DNA of 9,630 nucleotides from DAOMNN01 sp964404505 (GTDB taxonomy: Bacteria > Pseudomonadota > Gammaproteobacteria > Burkholderiales > Rhodocyclaceae). The notes beneath the pieces were generated by a model. That model had not been told where the DNA came from and did no database searches. It worked only from the letters and a program-made list of their open reading frames with translations. The DNA is taken from positions 1 through 9,630 of the forward strand of contig CAYOKH010000071.1 in the NCBI GenBank assembly GCA_964404505.1. Reading direction: 5' to 3'. Every line of letters begins with the position of its first letter. The first letter of the stretch is position 1. Position numbers and translations under genes: made by a program. This document shows, one piece after another, positions 1-6,355 of the stretch.

Positions 1-26
1 ATCTTCCTACACGACGCTCTCCGATT
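1..26. other. Residual Illumina TruSeq adapter at contig edge (artefact)
   Basis: Positions 6-20 plus 21-25 match the 3' part of the TruSeq read-1 adapter: TACACGACGCTCT (8-20) is exact and is followed by CCGAT. Bases appear to be missing from the runs TTT, CCC and CTCTTCC and from the final GATCT. This is sequencing residue, so genomic sequence begins at about base 27. The MBL stop codon lies only a few bases inside the junction. Anything downstream of that gene in the genome is missing from this window. Confidence 0.88.
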
Positions 27-28
27 TA

Positions 29-991
29 TCATTCCTGCAATGCGTGCCACATCTGCTGGTCGCGCTCGGCCGTCCAGATGCGCGGGTCGCGAATGCCGCT
101 CGCCTCGTCGTGCGCGCGCGTCACGTCGAAGGGCAGGCAATGCTCGTAGATGAACACATCCGCGAACTTCGGATCCATGTTCTTGCGCGCATGCTCCATC
201 GTCGCCTTCAGGTCCATGCCCTGCGCGACGGCTTCCTGCGCGCTGCGGTACAGCGTCGACACGAAATCCCTGGTGTAGGCGAGACCCTTCTTCACCTGCT
301 CCGGATTCATCAGGGCGGGACCACGCCCCGGCACCAGCTTTTGCGCACCCAGCGCAGCGAGGCGGTCCAGGGTCTTCGGCCAGTCGGCGAGGTACGCGTC
401 ACCGGTATAGCATGCGGCGTCGGCCTCGACGAGGTCACCCGAGAAGCAGATCTGCTGCGACGGCAGCCACACGACGGTGTCGCCCTTGGTGTGACCTCGT
501 CCGAGCTGCATGACTTTCACTTCGAGCTTGCCCATCCACAGGGTCATCTCGCCCTTGAAAGTGATGGTCGGCCAGGTCAGCCCCGGCACGCTCTCGACCG
601 AATCGAACAGCCGCGGAAAGCGGCCGATCTCGGAATCCATGTCCTGCTGGCCGCGCTCGACGATCAGGTCATAGGTGTCGTGACTGGCGATGATCTGCTC
701 GAGCCCCTCGCTCCTGTATCCCGACGCCCCGAGCACCCGCACCGCGTGATAGTGGGTGAGCAAGACATACTTGATCGGCTTGTCGGTGATCTCCCGCACC
801 TTCGCGATGACGGACTGCGCCATCACCGGCGTCGCGGTGGCGTCGATGATCATCACCGAGTCGTCGCCGATGACGATGCCGGTGTTCGGATCGCCTTCGG
901 TGGTATACGCGTACGCGTTGTCGGAAAGCTTGTCGAAGCTGACCTGCTTCACTTCGAGATCGGCTTGTGATGCGAAAACCTTGGTGTTCAT
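29..991 (-). CDS. MBL-fold metallohydrolase-like protein with degenerate Zn2 site
   Basis: A 320-residue protein of the metallo-beta-lactamase fold (glyoxalase II / lactonase-like superfamily). There is no signal peptide, so it is probably cytoplasmic. The usual HxHxDH motif reads H80-Y-H82-A-V84-R85. The third Zn1 ligand is kept as H167 in GRGHTKGD, and the bridging Asp as D186 in SGD. The late PGHG motif reads PGRG with R223. The Zn1 set (H80, H82, H167) is therefore intact, while the three non-bridging Zn2 positions (D, H, H) are V, R and R. From about residue 230 there is an alpha-helical C-terminal region. The start is supported by AGGAG at 999-1003, seven bases from the ATG. The gene is divergent from an IclR regulator, which probably controls it. 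Its stop is adjacent to the adapter junction but gives a full-length product. The substrate is unknown; it may be a mononuclear hydrolase or a non-hydrolytic relative. Confidence 0.9.
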   Translation of the reverse strand: MNTKVFASQADLEVKQVSFDKLSDNAYAYTTEGDPNTGIVIGDDSVMIIDATATPVMAQSVIAKVREITDKPIKYVLLTHYHAVRVLGASGYRSEGLEQIIASHDTYDLIVERGQQDMDSEIGRFPRLFDSVESVPGLTWPTITFKGEMTLWMGKLEVKVMQLGRGHTKGDTVVWLPSQQICFSGDLVEADAACYTGDAYLADWPKTLDRLAALGAQKLVPGRGPALMNPEQVKKGLAYTRDFVSTLYRSAQEAVAQGMDLKATMEHARKNMDPKFADVFIYEHCLPFDVTRAHDEASGIRDPRIWTAERDQQMWHALQE

Positions 992-1024
992 GAACGCACT
1001 CCTGTCGGGTTTCTGGTTGAGTGA

Positions 1025-1053
1025 ATCCTAGTATAGAATTCGATATTGGTCAA
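1025..1053 (-). promoter_or_regulatory. Predicted sigma70 promoter of the MBL gene
   Basis: Read on the minus strand, TTGACC (1053-1048) is separated by 17 bases from TAGGAT (1030-1025). The transcript would start near 1018 and give a leader of about 27 bases containing the AGGAG ribosome site. The -35 lies inside the inverted repeat at 1040-1057, which suits repression or activation by the neighbouring IclR protein. TATACT (1035-1030) is an alternative -10 but would leave only a 12-base spacer. Confidence 0.5.
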
Positions 1054-1057
1054 TCGA
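1040..1057. promoter_or_regulatory. Inverted repeat, candidate IclR operator
   Basis: TCGATATTG, a GT spacer and CAATCGA form an inverted repeat. The arms TCGATTG/CAATCGA match exactly apart from two extra bases (AT) in the left arm; the inner ATTG-GT-CAAT is perfect. It covers the predicted -35 of the MBL promoter and lies in the space between divergent genes, the normal place for an autoregulating IclR protein to bind. Assignment to this regulator is inference. Confidence 0.45.
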
Positions 1058-1080
1058 TTTGATAATGGTGAATTACGCCG

Positions 1081-1090
1081 ACCGATCGGT
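1081..1090. promoter_or_regulatory. Perfect 10-bp palindrome ACCGATCGGT upstream of the IclR gene
   Basis: A self-complementary 10-mer about 55 bases before the IclR start. It may be a second operator or part of the IclR promoter region. No good -35/-10 pair was found for the IclR gene itself. A palindrome this short can occur by chance in GC-rich DNA. Confidence 0.25.
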
Positions 1091-1130
1091 GATACGGGCG
1101 TGCGCACCGATCCTGATAAGATCTCGCGCT

Positions 1131-1139
1131 GAAAGGGGA
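1131..1139 (+). promoter_or_regulatory. Ribosome binding site that fixes a TTG start for the IclR gene
   Basis: GAAAGGGGA at 1131-1139 ends its G run seven bases before TTG at 1146. The more upstream in-frame starts (TTG 1059, ATG 1065) have no comparable site, and they would place the promoter/operator region inside the coding sequence. Confidence 0.6.
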
Positions 1140-1145
1140 TACGGC

Positions 1146-1964
1146 TTGAACACGAAACTCAACGAAGAGGGCGGCAACGCGCGCGGCGCCGACCGGCGCG
1201 GCATCCAGTCGATAGAGGTCGGCGGCACGCTGCTGCAGGTGCTCGTGCGCAACGCCGCACCGATGATGCTCAGGGACCTGGCACGCGAGGCCGGCATGCC
1301 GGCTGCCAAGGCCCATCCCTACCTCGTGAGTTTCGGCAAGCTCGGGCTGATCGAACAGGACCCCGTGACCGGACGTTACGGACTCGGGGCGTTTGCGCTG
1401 CAGATGGGGCTGTCGGCCCTGCAGGGACTCAACCCGCTGCGGGTCGCGACGCCTGAAGTGGCCAGGCTGTCGGACGAGATCCAGCAGAACGTCGCCCTTT
1501 CGGTGTGGGGCAATCATGGCCCGACCATCGTCAGCATCGAGGAATGCAGCCGCCCGATTCACGTGAACATGCGCGCCGGCACCGTGATGAGCCTGCTCAA
1601 TTCGGCCACCGGCAGGGTGTTCGCGGCGTTTCTCTCCGAACGCATGACCGAACCGCTGATGCACGAGGAACTTGCGCGAATCGCAAGCGCCGATCAGCCC
1701 GCCCTGCGTCCGTCGAAAAGGCACATCGACGAGACGCTGGCAGACGTGCGCACGCGCCGCATGGCGCGTGCCGTGGGGCACCCCATCCCTGGCATCAATG
1801 CATTCTGCGCGCCCGTGTTCGACCACCACGGGCACATCGTGCTGGCGATCACGGCGATGGGGCCGGCCGGAAACTTCAATCCCGACTGGGATGGTCCGAT
1901 CGCGCGAAAGTTGCGGGCGTGCGCGGAGAGCATTTCCGCGAGGCTGGGTGCGAGCGCGCGCTGA
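1146..1964 (+). CDS. IclR-family transcriptional regulator
   Basis: A 272-residue regulator, a normal length for the family, counted from the TTG at 1146. The N-terminal winged helix-turn-helix spans about residues 20-81, with the HTH proper at about 41-65 (LRDLAREAGMPAAKAH followed by YLVSFGKLGLIE). The C-terminal IclR effector domain spans about 95-268 and shows family-typical stretches: GTVMSLLNSATGRVFAAFL (145-163) and the GINAFCAPVFDHHGHIVLAIT region near 216-236. The frame stays open to 1059, but residues from that upstream segment (MIMVNYADRS...) do not resemble an IclR N-terminus and overlap the likely operators. The gene is divergent from the MBL gene and convergent with the LysR gene, with a gap of only 21 bases and no visible terminator. 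It probably controls the MBL gene and itself; the effector is unknown. Confidence 0.93.
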   Translation: MNTKLNEEGGNARGADRRGIQSIEVGGTLLQVLVRNAAPMMLRDLAREAGMPAAKAHPYLVSFGKLGLIEQDPVTGRYGLGAFALQMGLSALQGLNPLRVATPEVARLSDEIQQNVALSVWGNHGPTIVSIEECSRPIHVNMRAGTVMSLLNSATGRVFAAFLSERMTEPLMHEELARIASADQPALRPSKRHIDETLADVRTRRMARAVGHPIPGINAFCAPVFDHHGHIVLAITAMGPAGNFNPDWDGPIARKLRACAESISARLGASAR

Positions 1965-1985
1965 TTGCCGCCCGCATCCTCGAAT

Positions 1986-2894
1986 TCACTCCTCCGCGCT
2001 GTCGACGGAGCCCCACACCTCCGCGATCACGGCCATGGCTGCCGCGACCGGCGGATCCATGCGCCTGTCCTTGCGGCATATGAATCCCAGTTCGGCCTCC
2101 ACCGACACGGCGTCCGCAATTGCAATCCCTTCGGCATGCGCCGCACGCAGCGCCAGACTGTCGCGCGCCAGGGCCAGCGCCACCCCGGACTTGACCAGGT
2201 CCATCATCGAAGGTTCGAGGTCCACTCGCGCAACGACATTCGGCTCCACCCCTTCGGCAGCGAAGATCCGGTCGAGCAGCCGATGGTGCACCGATTCGGG
2301 CGGCGTCCCTATCCACGGCAAGGCGGCGAGCACGCGCCAGCCCTTGCCGCGCACCTGTCCGGCCCAGCCCGGTGGCGCGACCACGCGATAGGTGAAGCGG
2401 GTCAGCGTCAGCGCCTGGAAACGCTCGCGAAACTCCGGCAGGCCGGGCAGTCCGAGCGTGTACGCGACATCCAGCGTGCCGAGTTCGACTTCGCGCGCAA
2501 CCGCGCCCGACATTCCGTGTCTCAGTTCGAAGGCGAGGCCCGGATGACGCTCGGCGAGAAGTCCGAGGAAGGCGCCCAGGCGCAGGAACTCGGGATCGAC
2601 GATGGTGCCGATGCGCAGCCGTCCGCTCACCGTGCCCTTGAGCCCGGTTGCCGCCGCACCGAACTCGGCGGCTGCCGCCAGGGCACGTTCCGCAGTGGGC
2701 AGCAGCTTGCGCCCCGCGTCCGTCAGGCGCATGCCTCGCGGTGTCCGTTCGAACAGGACAACGTCCAGTTCGGATTGCAGCTTCTTGATCTGCAGGCTCA
2801 GCGCAGGCTGGGTCAGGAACAGCCTTTCGGCCGCACGCGTAAGGTTGCCTTCACGGGCGACGGTGACGAAGGCGCGAAGGCCGGCGTAGTCCAT
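1986..2894 (-). CDS. LysR-type regulator, probable activator of the divergent mmsA operon
   Basis: A 302-residue LysR-type protein of standard length. The N-terminal winged HTH covers about residues 1-60, with the signature LTRAAERLFLTQPALSLQIK at 18-37 followed by LFERTPRGMRLTDAG. The periplasmic-binding-protein-like effector domain covers about 92-295 (GRLRIGTIVDPEFL onward). The gene is transcribed away from mmsA, and the 156 bases between the two coding regions contain a 21-bp T-N11-A palindrome, the classic layout for a LysR protein that activates its neighbour and represses itself. By analogy with LysR proteins beside hpdH/mmsA loci, the inducer may be a 3-hydroxy acid such as 3-hydroxypropionate or 3-hydroxyisobutyrate. 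That is inference from context. Confidence 0.94.
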   Translation of the reverse strand: MDYAGLRAFVTVAREGNLTRAAERLFLTQPALSLQIKKLQSELDVVLFERTPRGMRLTDAGRKLLPTAERALAAAAEFGAAATGLKGTVSGRLRIGTIVDPEFLRLGAFLGLLAERHPGLAFELRHGMSGAVAREVELGTLDVAYTLGLPGLPEFRERFQALTLTRFTYRVVAPPGWAGQVRGKGWRVLAALPWIGTPPESVHHRLLDRIFAAEGVEPNVVARVDLEPSMMDLVKSGVALALARDSLALRAAHAEGIAIADAVSVEAELGFICRKDRRMDPPVAAAMAVIAEVWGSVDSAEE

Positions 2895-2910
2895 GCGGAG
2901 GCACCTGTAC

Positions 2911-2931
2911 GATATTAATGTTATTTATATC
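2911..2931. promoter_or_regulatory. LysR box: 21-bp imperfect palindrome with T-N11-A
   Basis: GATATTAAT, GTT and ATTTATATC form a palindrome in which 8 of 9 arm positions pair. The centre is at 2921, and T2915 and A2927 form a symmetric T-N11-A motif. The centre is about 64 bases upstream of the start predicted for mmsA (near 2985), the usual position of a LysR recognition site. It also overlaps the likely LysR promoter, consistent with autorepression. Its AT-richness stands out from the surrounding GC-rich DNA. Confidence 0.72.
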
Positions 2932-2939
2932 TGAATCAA
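2912..2939 (-). promoter_or_regulatory. Possible LysR gene promoter
   Basis: On the minus strand, TTGATT (2939-2934) is spaced 16 bases from TAATAT (2917-2912). Transcription would start near 2905, only about 11 bases before the ATG at 2894, which is short. It overlaps the LysR box almost completely. Confidence 0.3.
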
Positions 2940-2949
2940 GAATAAATCA

Positions 2950-2978
2950 TTGGACCATCCCTGTCACGGCAGTTATAA
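2950..2978 (+). promoter_or_regulatory. Predicted sigma70 promoter of the mmsA operon
   Basis: TTGGAC (2950-2955) is spaced 17 bases from TTATAA (2973-2978). The -35 is poor and the -10 is fair, as expected for an activator-dependent promoter. The start would be near 2985, giving a leader of about 65 bases before the ATG at 3051 and putting the LysR box at about -64. Confidence 0.5.
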
Positions 2979-3037
2979 ACCGAACATGGACCGCTGCCCC
3001 TGCGTATTGTGGCGTAGCGCATTCCACCGAACGGCAT

Positions 3038-3043
3038 GAGGAA
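3038..3043 (+). promoter_or_regulatory. Ribosome binding site that decides the mmsA start
   Basis: GAGGAA lies seven bases before ATG 3051. It overlaps the alternative in-frame ATG at 3036, which lacks a site of its own, so 3051 is preferred. Confidence 0.65.
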
Positions 3044-3050
3044 TACTGAT

Positions 3051-4568
3051 ATGAGCATGACTTACATCAACGCACCGGAGCGCATCGGCCACTGGATCGG
3101 CGGCGAGGTTCGCGACGGCACGGGCGATCGCAGTGCCGACGTATTCGATCCGGCCCTGGGCAAGGTCGCGCGCAAGGTCGCGCTCGCCTCCGCAACCGAG
3201 GTCGATGCCGCGGTCGCCGCCGCACGCGAGGCTTTTCCCGCCTGGGCGGCAACTCCGCCGCAACGCCGCGCGCGGGTGCTGTTCAGGATGCAGGAGTTGG
3301 TGGAACGCCACAGCAAGGACCTGGCCCGCCTCATCACGCGCGAACACGGCAAGACTTTCCCGGATGCGCAGGGCGAAGTGCAGCGCGGCCTGGAGGTCAT
3401 CGAGTTCGCCTGCGGCATTCCCCACCTTCTCAACGGTCAGTACTCGGACAACGTGGGCGGCGGCATCAGCAACTGGAGCCAGCGCATGCCACTGGGCGTG
3501 ACCGCCGGCATCACCCCGTTCAATTTTCCCTTCATGGTGCCCATGTGGATGGCGCCGGTCGCGATCGCGTGCGGCAACAGCTTCATCCTCAAGCCGTCGG
3601 AGCGCGACCCCTCGCCCTCGCTTCTGGCTGCCGAACTGTTCCGCGAAGCCGGCCTGCCGGCGGGGGTGTTCAGCGTCGTGCAGGGCGACAAGATCGCGGT
3701 CGACAGCCTTCTCAGTCATCCCGACATACAGGCCGTGAGCTTCGTCGGTTCGACGCCGATCGCACGTTACATCTATGAGACCGCGGCGAAGAACGGCAAG
3801 CGGGCGCAGGCGCTCGGCGGGGCGAAGAACCACATGGTGGTGATGCCGGACGCCGATCTGGACCAGGCCGCCGACGCCCTGATCGGTGCGGCCTACGGCT
3901 CGGCCGGGGAGCGCTGCATGGCGATCTCGGTCGCGGTCGCCGTCGGCGACATCGCCGACGACCTGGTCGAGCGGGTGCGCACGCGCGCGCTGAAGCTCAA
4001 CATCAACGACGGCGAGACGCCCGGCGCCGACATGGGACCCATCGTCACCGCCGCGGCCAAGGATCGCATCGAAGGTTACATCGAGGCGGGCGTGCGCGAG
4101 GGCGCAACACTGGTCCTCGACGGCCGCGGCCTGACCGTTCCGGGACGCGAGAACGGCTTCTTCCTCGGCGCCACGCTGTTCGACCATGTCACGCCGCAGA
4201 TGAGCATCCACCGCGAGGAGATCTTCGGCCCGGTGCTATGCGTGGTCCGGGTCAGGACCTTCGCCGAAGCGGTCGACCTGATCAACGACCATACCTACGG
4301 CAACGGCGTGGCCTGCTACACGCGCGACGGCCGCACGGCGCAGGCATTCGTGCAGACCATCCGTATCGGCATGGTCGGCATCAACGTACCGATCCCGGTG
4401 CCGATGGCGTGGCATTCGTTCGGCGGGTGGAAGCAGAGCCTGTTCGGCGATCACCACAGCTACGGCGAGGAGGGCGTGCGTTTCTACACGCGCTACAAGA
4501 GCGTGATGCAGCGCTGGCCCGACAGCGGCTCGAAGGGACCGGAGTTCGTCATGCCGGTCAATCAGTGA
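3051..4568 (+). CDS. mmsA: CoA-acylating (methyl)malonate-semialdehyde dehydrogenase, MmsA/IolA type
   Basis: A 505-residue aldehyde dehydrogenase of the MMSDH family, which oxidises methylmalonate or malonate semialdehyde with NAD+ and CoA to propionyl-CoA or acetyl-CoA, releasing CO2. Numbered from ATG 3051: the NAD-site motif is TPFNFPFMVPMWM with N158; the Rossmann motif is FVGST at 231-235; the catalytic Cys is C289 in GSAGERCMA; and E390 is in EEIFGP. The position that is the general-base Glu in hydrolytic ALDHs is N260 in GGAKNH, as expected for a CoA-dependent member. Arginines R112 (EVQRGLE) and R288 (GERC) are present; they probably match those known to bind the substrate carboxylate in Bacillus IolA. 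It is first in an operon with a GMC dehydrogenase that starts four bases after its stop, and it is divergent from LysR. Valine/3-hydroxyisobutyrate or 3-hydroxypropionate/beta-alanine catabolism are the likely pathways. Confidence 0.92.
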   Translation: MSMTYINAPERIGHWIGGEVRDGTGDRSADVFDPALGKVARKVALASATEVDAAVAAAREAFPAWAATPPQRRARVLFRMQELVERHSKDLARLITREHGKTFPDAQGEVQRGLEVIEFACGIPHLLNGQYSDNVGGGISNWSQRMPLGVTAGITPFNFPFMVPMWMAPVAIACGNSFILKPSERDPSPSLLAAELFREAGLPAGVFSVVQGDKIAVDSLLSHPDIQAVSFVGSTPIARYIYETAAKNGKRAQALGGAKNHMVVMPDADLDQAADALIGAAYGSAGERCMAISVAVAVGDIADDLVERVRTRALKLNINDGETPGADMGPIVTAAAKDRIEGYIEAGVREGATLVLDGRGLTVPGRENGFFLGATLFDHVTPQMSIHREEIFGPVLCVVRVRTFAEAVDLINDHTYGNGVACYTRDGRTAQAFVQTIRIGMVGINVPIPVPMAWHSFGGWKQSLFGDHHSYGEEGVRFYTRYKSVMQRWPDSGSKGPEFVMPVNQ

Positions 4569-4572
4569 GCGC

Positions 4573-6210
4573 ATGGCGGACAATCGCATGAAGGACCTCG
4601 GGGAATTCGACTACATCGTCGTGGGTGCGGGCGCGGCAGGCTGCGTCCTGGCCAACCGCCTGTCCGCCGATCCGGACGTGAACGTGCTGCTCCTCGAAGC
4701 GGGCGGAAAGGACAACTGGATCTGGATCCACATTCCGGTCGGGTATCTCTTCTGCATCAACAACCCACGCACGGACTGGTGCTACAGGACGGAGGCCGAG
4801 CCGGGCCTGAACGGCCGCTCCATCATCTACGCACGTGGCAAGTGCCTCGGCGGCAGCACCTCGATCAACGCGATGATCTACATGCGCGGCCAGGCGCGCG
4901 ACTACGACGAATGGGCGAGCCTGAGCGGGGATCCGGACTGGTCATGGAACAAGGTATTGCCCGTGTTCAAGGGCTGCGAGGACCACTGGCGCGGTGCCAG
5001 CGAGGTGCATGGCGCGGGCCGGGAATGGCGCGTCGAACGGCAACGCCTGCGCTGGGACATTCTCGACCGCTTCGCCGAAGCGGCCAATCAGGCCGGCGTG
5101 CCGGCGACGGCGGACTTCAATGGCGGCAACAACTTCGGCACCAGCCAGTTCGAGGTCAACCAGAAGAAGGGGGTGCGCTGGAACTCGTCGAAGGCCTTCC
5201 TGCACCCGATCACGCACCGCCCCAACCTCAAGGTCGTGACTCATGCGCTGAGCGACAGACTCGTGATCGACGGACGCACCGTCAGGGGCATCGAGTTTCT
5301 CGTCAACGGCGAACGCTGCATGGCGCGCAGCCGAATCGAGACCGTGCTCGCCGCCGGCTCGCTCGGCTCGCCCGCCATCCTGCAGCGTTCGGGCATCGGC
5401 GAGGCGGCGTTCCTGCAGGAGATGGGGATTGCTGTCGCGCACGAACTGCGCGGCGTGGGAAACAATCTGCAGGATCACCTGCAGCTGCGCAGCGTATTCA
5501 GGGTCCAGGGCATCAAGACGCTCAACAAGCAGGCCAACAGCCTGTGGGGCAAGGCGCTGATGGGCCTGGAGTATGCGCTGTTCCGGCGCGGCCCGCTGAC
5601 CATGGCGCCCAGTCAGCTCGGGCTGTTCGCGCACTCGACCCGGGACGAGGCCACGCCCGACCTCGAATACCACGTGCAACCCCTGTCGCTGGACAAATTC
5701 GGCGACCCGCTGCACACCTTCCCCGCCTTTACCGCGAGCGTGTGCGACCTGCGCCCGAAATCACGCGGCTGGATGAAGATACGCGACCGCGATCCGGGCA
5801 GCGCGCCGCGCATCGCGCCCTGCTACCTGAGCACCGACGCCGATCGCGCCAAGGCCGCCCGTGCCATCCGGCTCACGCGCAGGATCGCTTCGCAACCGGC
5901 ACTCGCCCCCTATCGCCCCACCGAGCACCTGCCAGGTGGCGGATACGAGAGCGACGAACAGCTCATAGAGGCCGCCGGCAATATCGGCACCACCATCTTC
6001 CACCCGGTCGGCACGTGCAAGATGGGCAGCAAGGATGACCCCACGGCCGTGGTCGACAGCCGTTTGCGCGTCCAGGGCCTCGCAGGCCTGCGCGTCGTGG
6101 ATGCGTCCATCATGCCCACGATCACCTCCGGCAACACCAGCTCGCCCACCATCATGATCGCGGAGCGCGGCGCGGCGATGATCCGCCAGGACCGACGCCG
6201 GCGCGCCTGA
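4573..6210 (+). CDS. GMC-family FAD-dependent alcohol dehydrogenase (HpdH/DddA-like, choline dehydrogenase relative)
   Basis: A 545-residue GMC oxidoreductase. The FAD-binding motif GAGAAG is at 18-23, with E42 (LEAGG) for the ribose. The first GMC signature runs from about 87 and includes GGSTSINAM (93-101). The second signature is GSPAIL...SGIG (265-276). The catalytic pair is H477 (FHPVGTCKMG) and N521 (GNTSSPTIMIAERGA). There is no signal peptide; it is probably cytoplasmic or membrane-associated and passes electrons to a quinone or another acceptor rather than to NAD. Its coupling to mmsA (four-base gap, no clear ribosome site, so probable translational coupling) points to a 3-hydroxy acid substrate that yields a semialdehyde for MmsA, as for HpdH of Pseudomonas denitrificans or DddA. 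By sequence alone, choline or other primary alcohols remain possible. ATG 4588 is an alternative start. The C-terminus is very basic (RRRRA). Confidence 0.9.
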   Translation: MADNRMKDLGEFDYIVVGAGAAGCVLANRLSADPDVNVLLLEAGGKDNWIWIHIPVGYLFCINNPRTDWCYRTEAEPGLNGRSIIYARGKCLGGSTSINAMIYMRGQARDYDEWASLSGDPDWSWNKVLPVFKGCEDHWRGASEVHGAGREWRVERQRLRWDILDRFAEAANQAGVPATADFNGGNNFGTSQFEVNQKKGVRWNSSKAFLHPITHRPNLKVVTHALSDRLVIDGRTVRGIEFLVNGERCMARSRIETVLAAGSLGSPAILQRSGIGEAAFLQEMGIAVAHELRGVGNNLQDHLQLRSVFRVQGIKTLNKQANSLWGKALMGLEYALFRRGPLTMAPSQLGLFAHSTRDEATPDLEYHVQPLSLDKFGDPLHTFPAFTASVCDLRPKSRGWMKIRDRDPGSAPRIAPCYLSTDADRAKAARAIRLTRRIASQPALAPYRPTEHLPGGGYESDEQLIEAAGNIGTTIFHPVGTCKMGSKDDPTAVVDSRLRVQGLAGLRVVDASIMPTITSGNTSSPTIMIAERGAAMIRQDRRRRA

Positions 6211-6243
6211 CGACACAAGCCCTCCAGGGCGCACCCGCGTCAC

Positions 6244-6291
6244 CGGATGATGACGGCCGGATTGCACTTGCAGTCCGGCCGTCATCGTCCG
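6244..6291. terminator. 22-bp hairpin between converging operons, probable bidirectional terminator
   Basis: Positions 6244-6265 pair with 6270-6291 around an ACTT loop. There are no unpaired bases, and in the plus-strand RNA only two G.U pairs (6248/6287 and 6262/6273). The core GATGACGGCCGGA / TCCGGCCGTCATC is perfect. It lies 33 bases after the GMC gene and 64 bases beyond the DctM stop. Neither side has a U tract, so it is not a textbook intrinsic terminator; it may stop transcription weakly, with Rho, or mainly protect the 3' ends of messages. In the minus-strand RNA the two wobbles become A.C mismatches, so it should fold slightly better in the GMC-operon message. Confidence 0.65.
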
Positions 6292-6355
6292 TGCCCTCCA
6301 CGCTCCCGGGCTGCCCGGCCCGTGAATGCCGGAGCTTGCGTTCGCGCCGCGGTGG

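Noticed and set aside
44..970. 308-residue open frame on the plus strand opposite the MBL gene
   Set aside because: Arg/His/Val-rich composition with no fold or motif, and no ribosome site. It is the complement of a well-supported gene in GC-rich DNA.
1059..1145. 29-residue N-terminal extension of the IclR protein
   Set aside because: It has no ribosome site, does not resemble the family and overlaps the probable regulatory DNA. The TTG at 1146 has a strong site.
2973..4211. 412-residue open frame on the minus strand opposite mmsA
   Set aside because: Low-complexity Arg/Ala/Asp/His composition typical of an antisense frame of a high-GC gene. The plus-strand MmsA match is decisive.
6306..6318. 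CCGGG-CTG-CCCGG hairpin after the large terminator-like stem
   Set aside because: Short and GC-only. It adds nothing beyond the 22-bp hairpin nearby.
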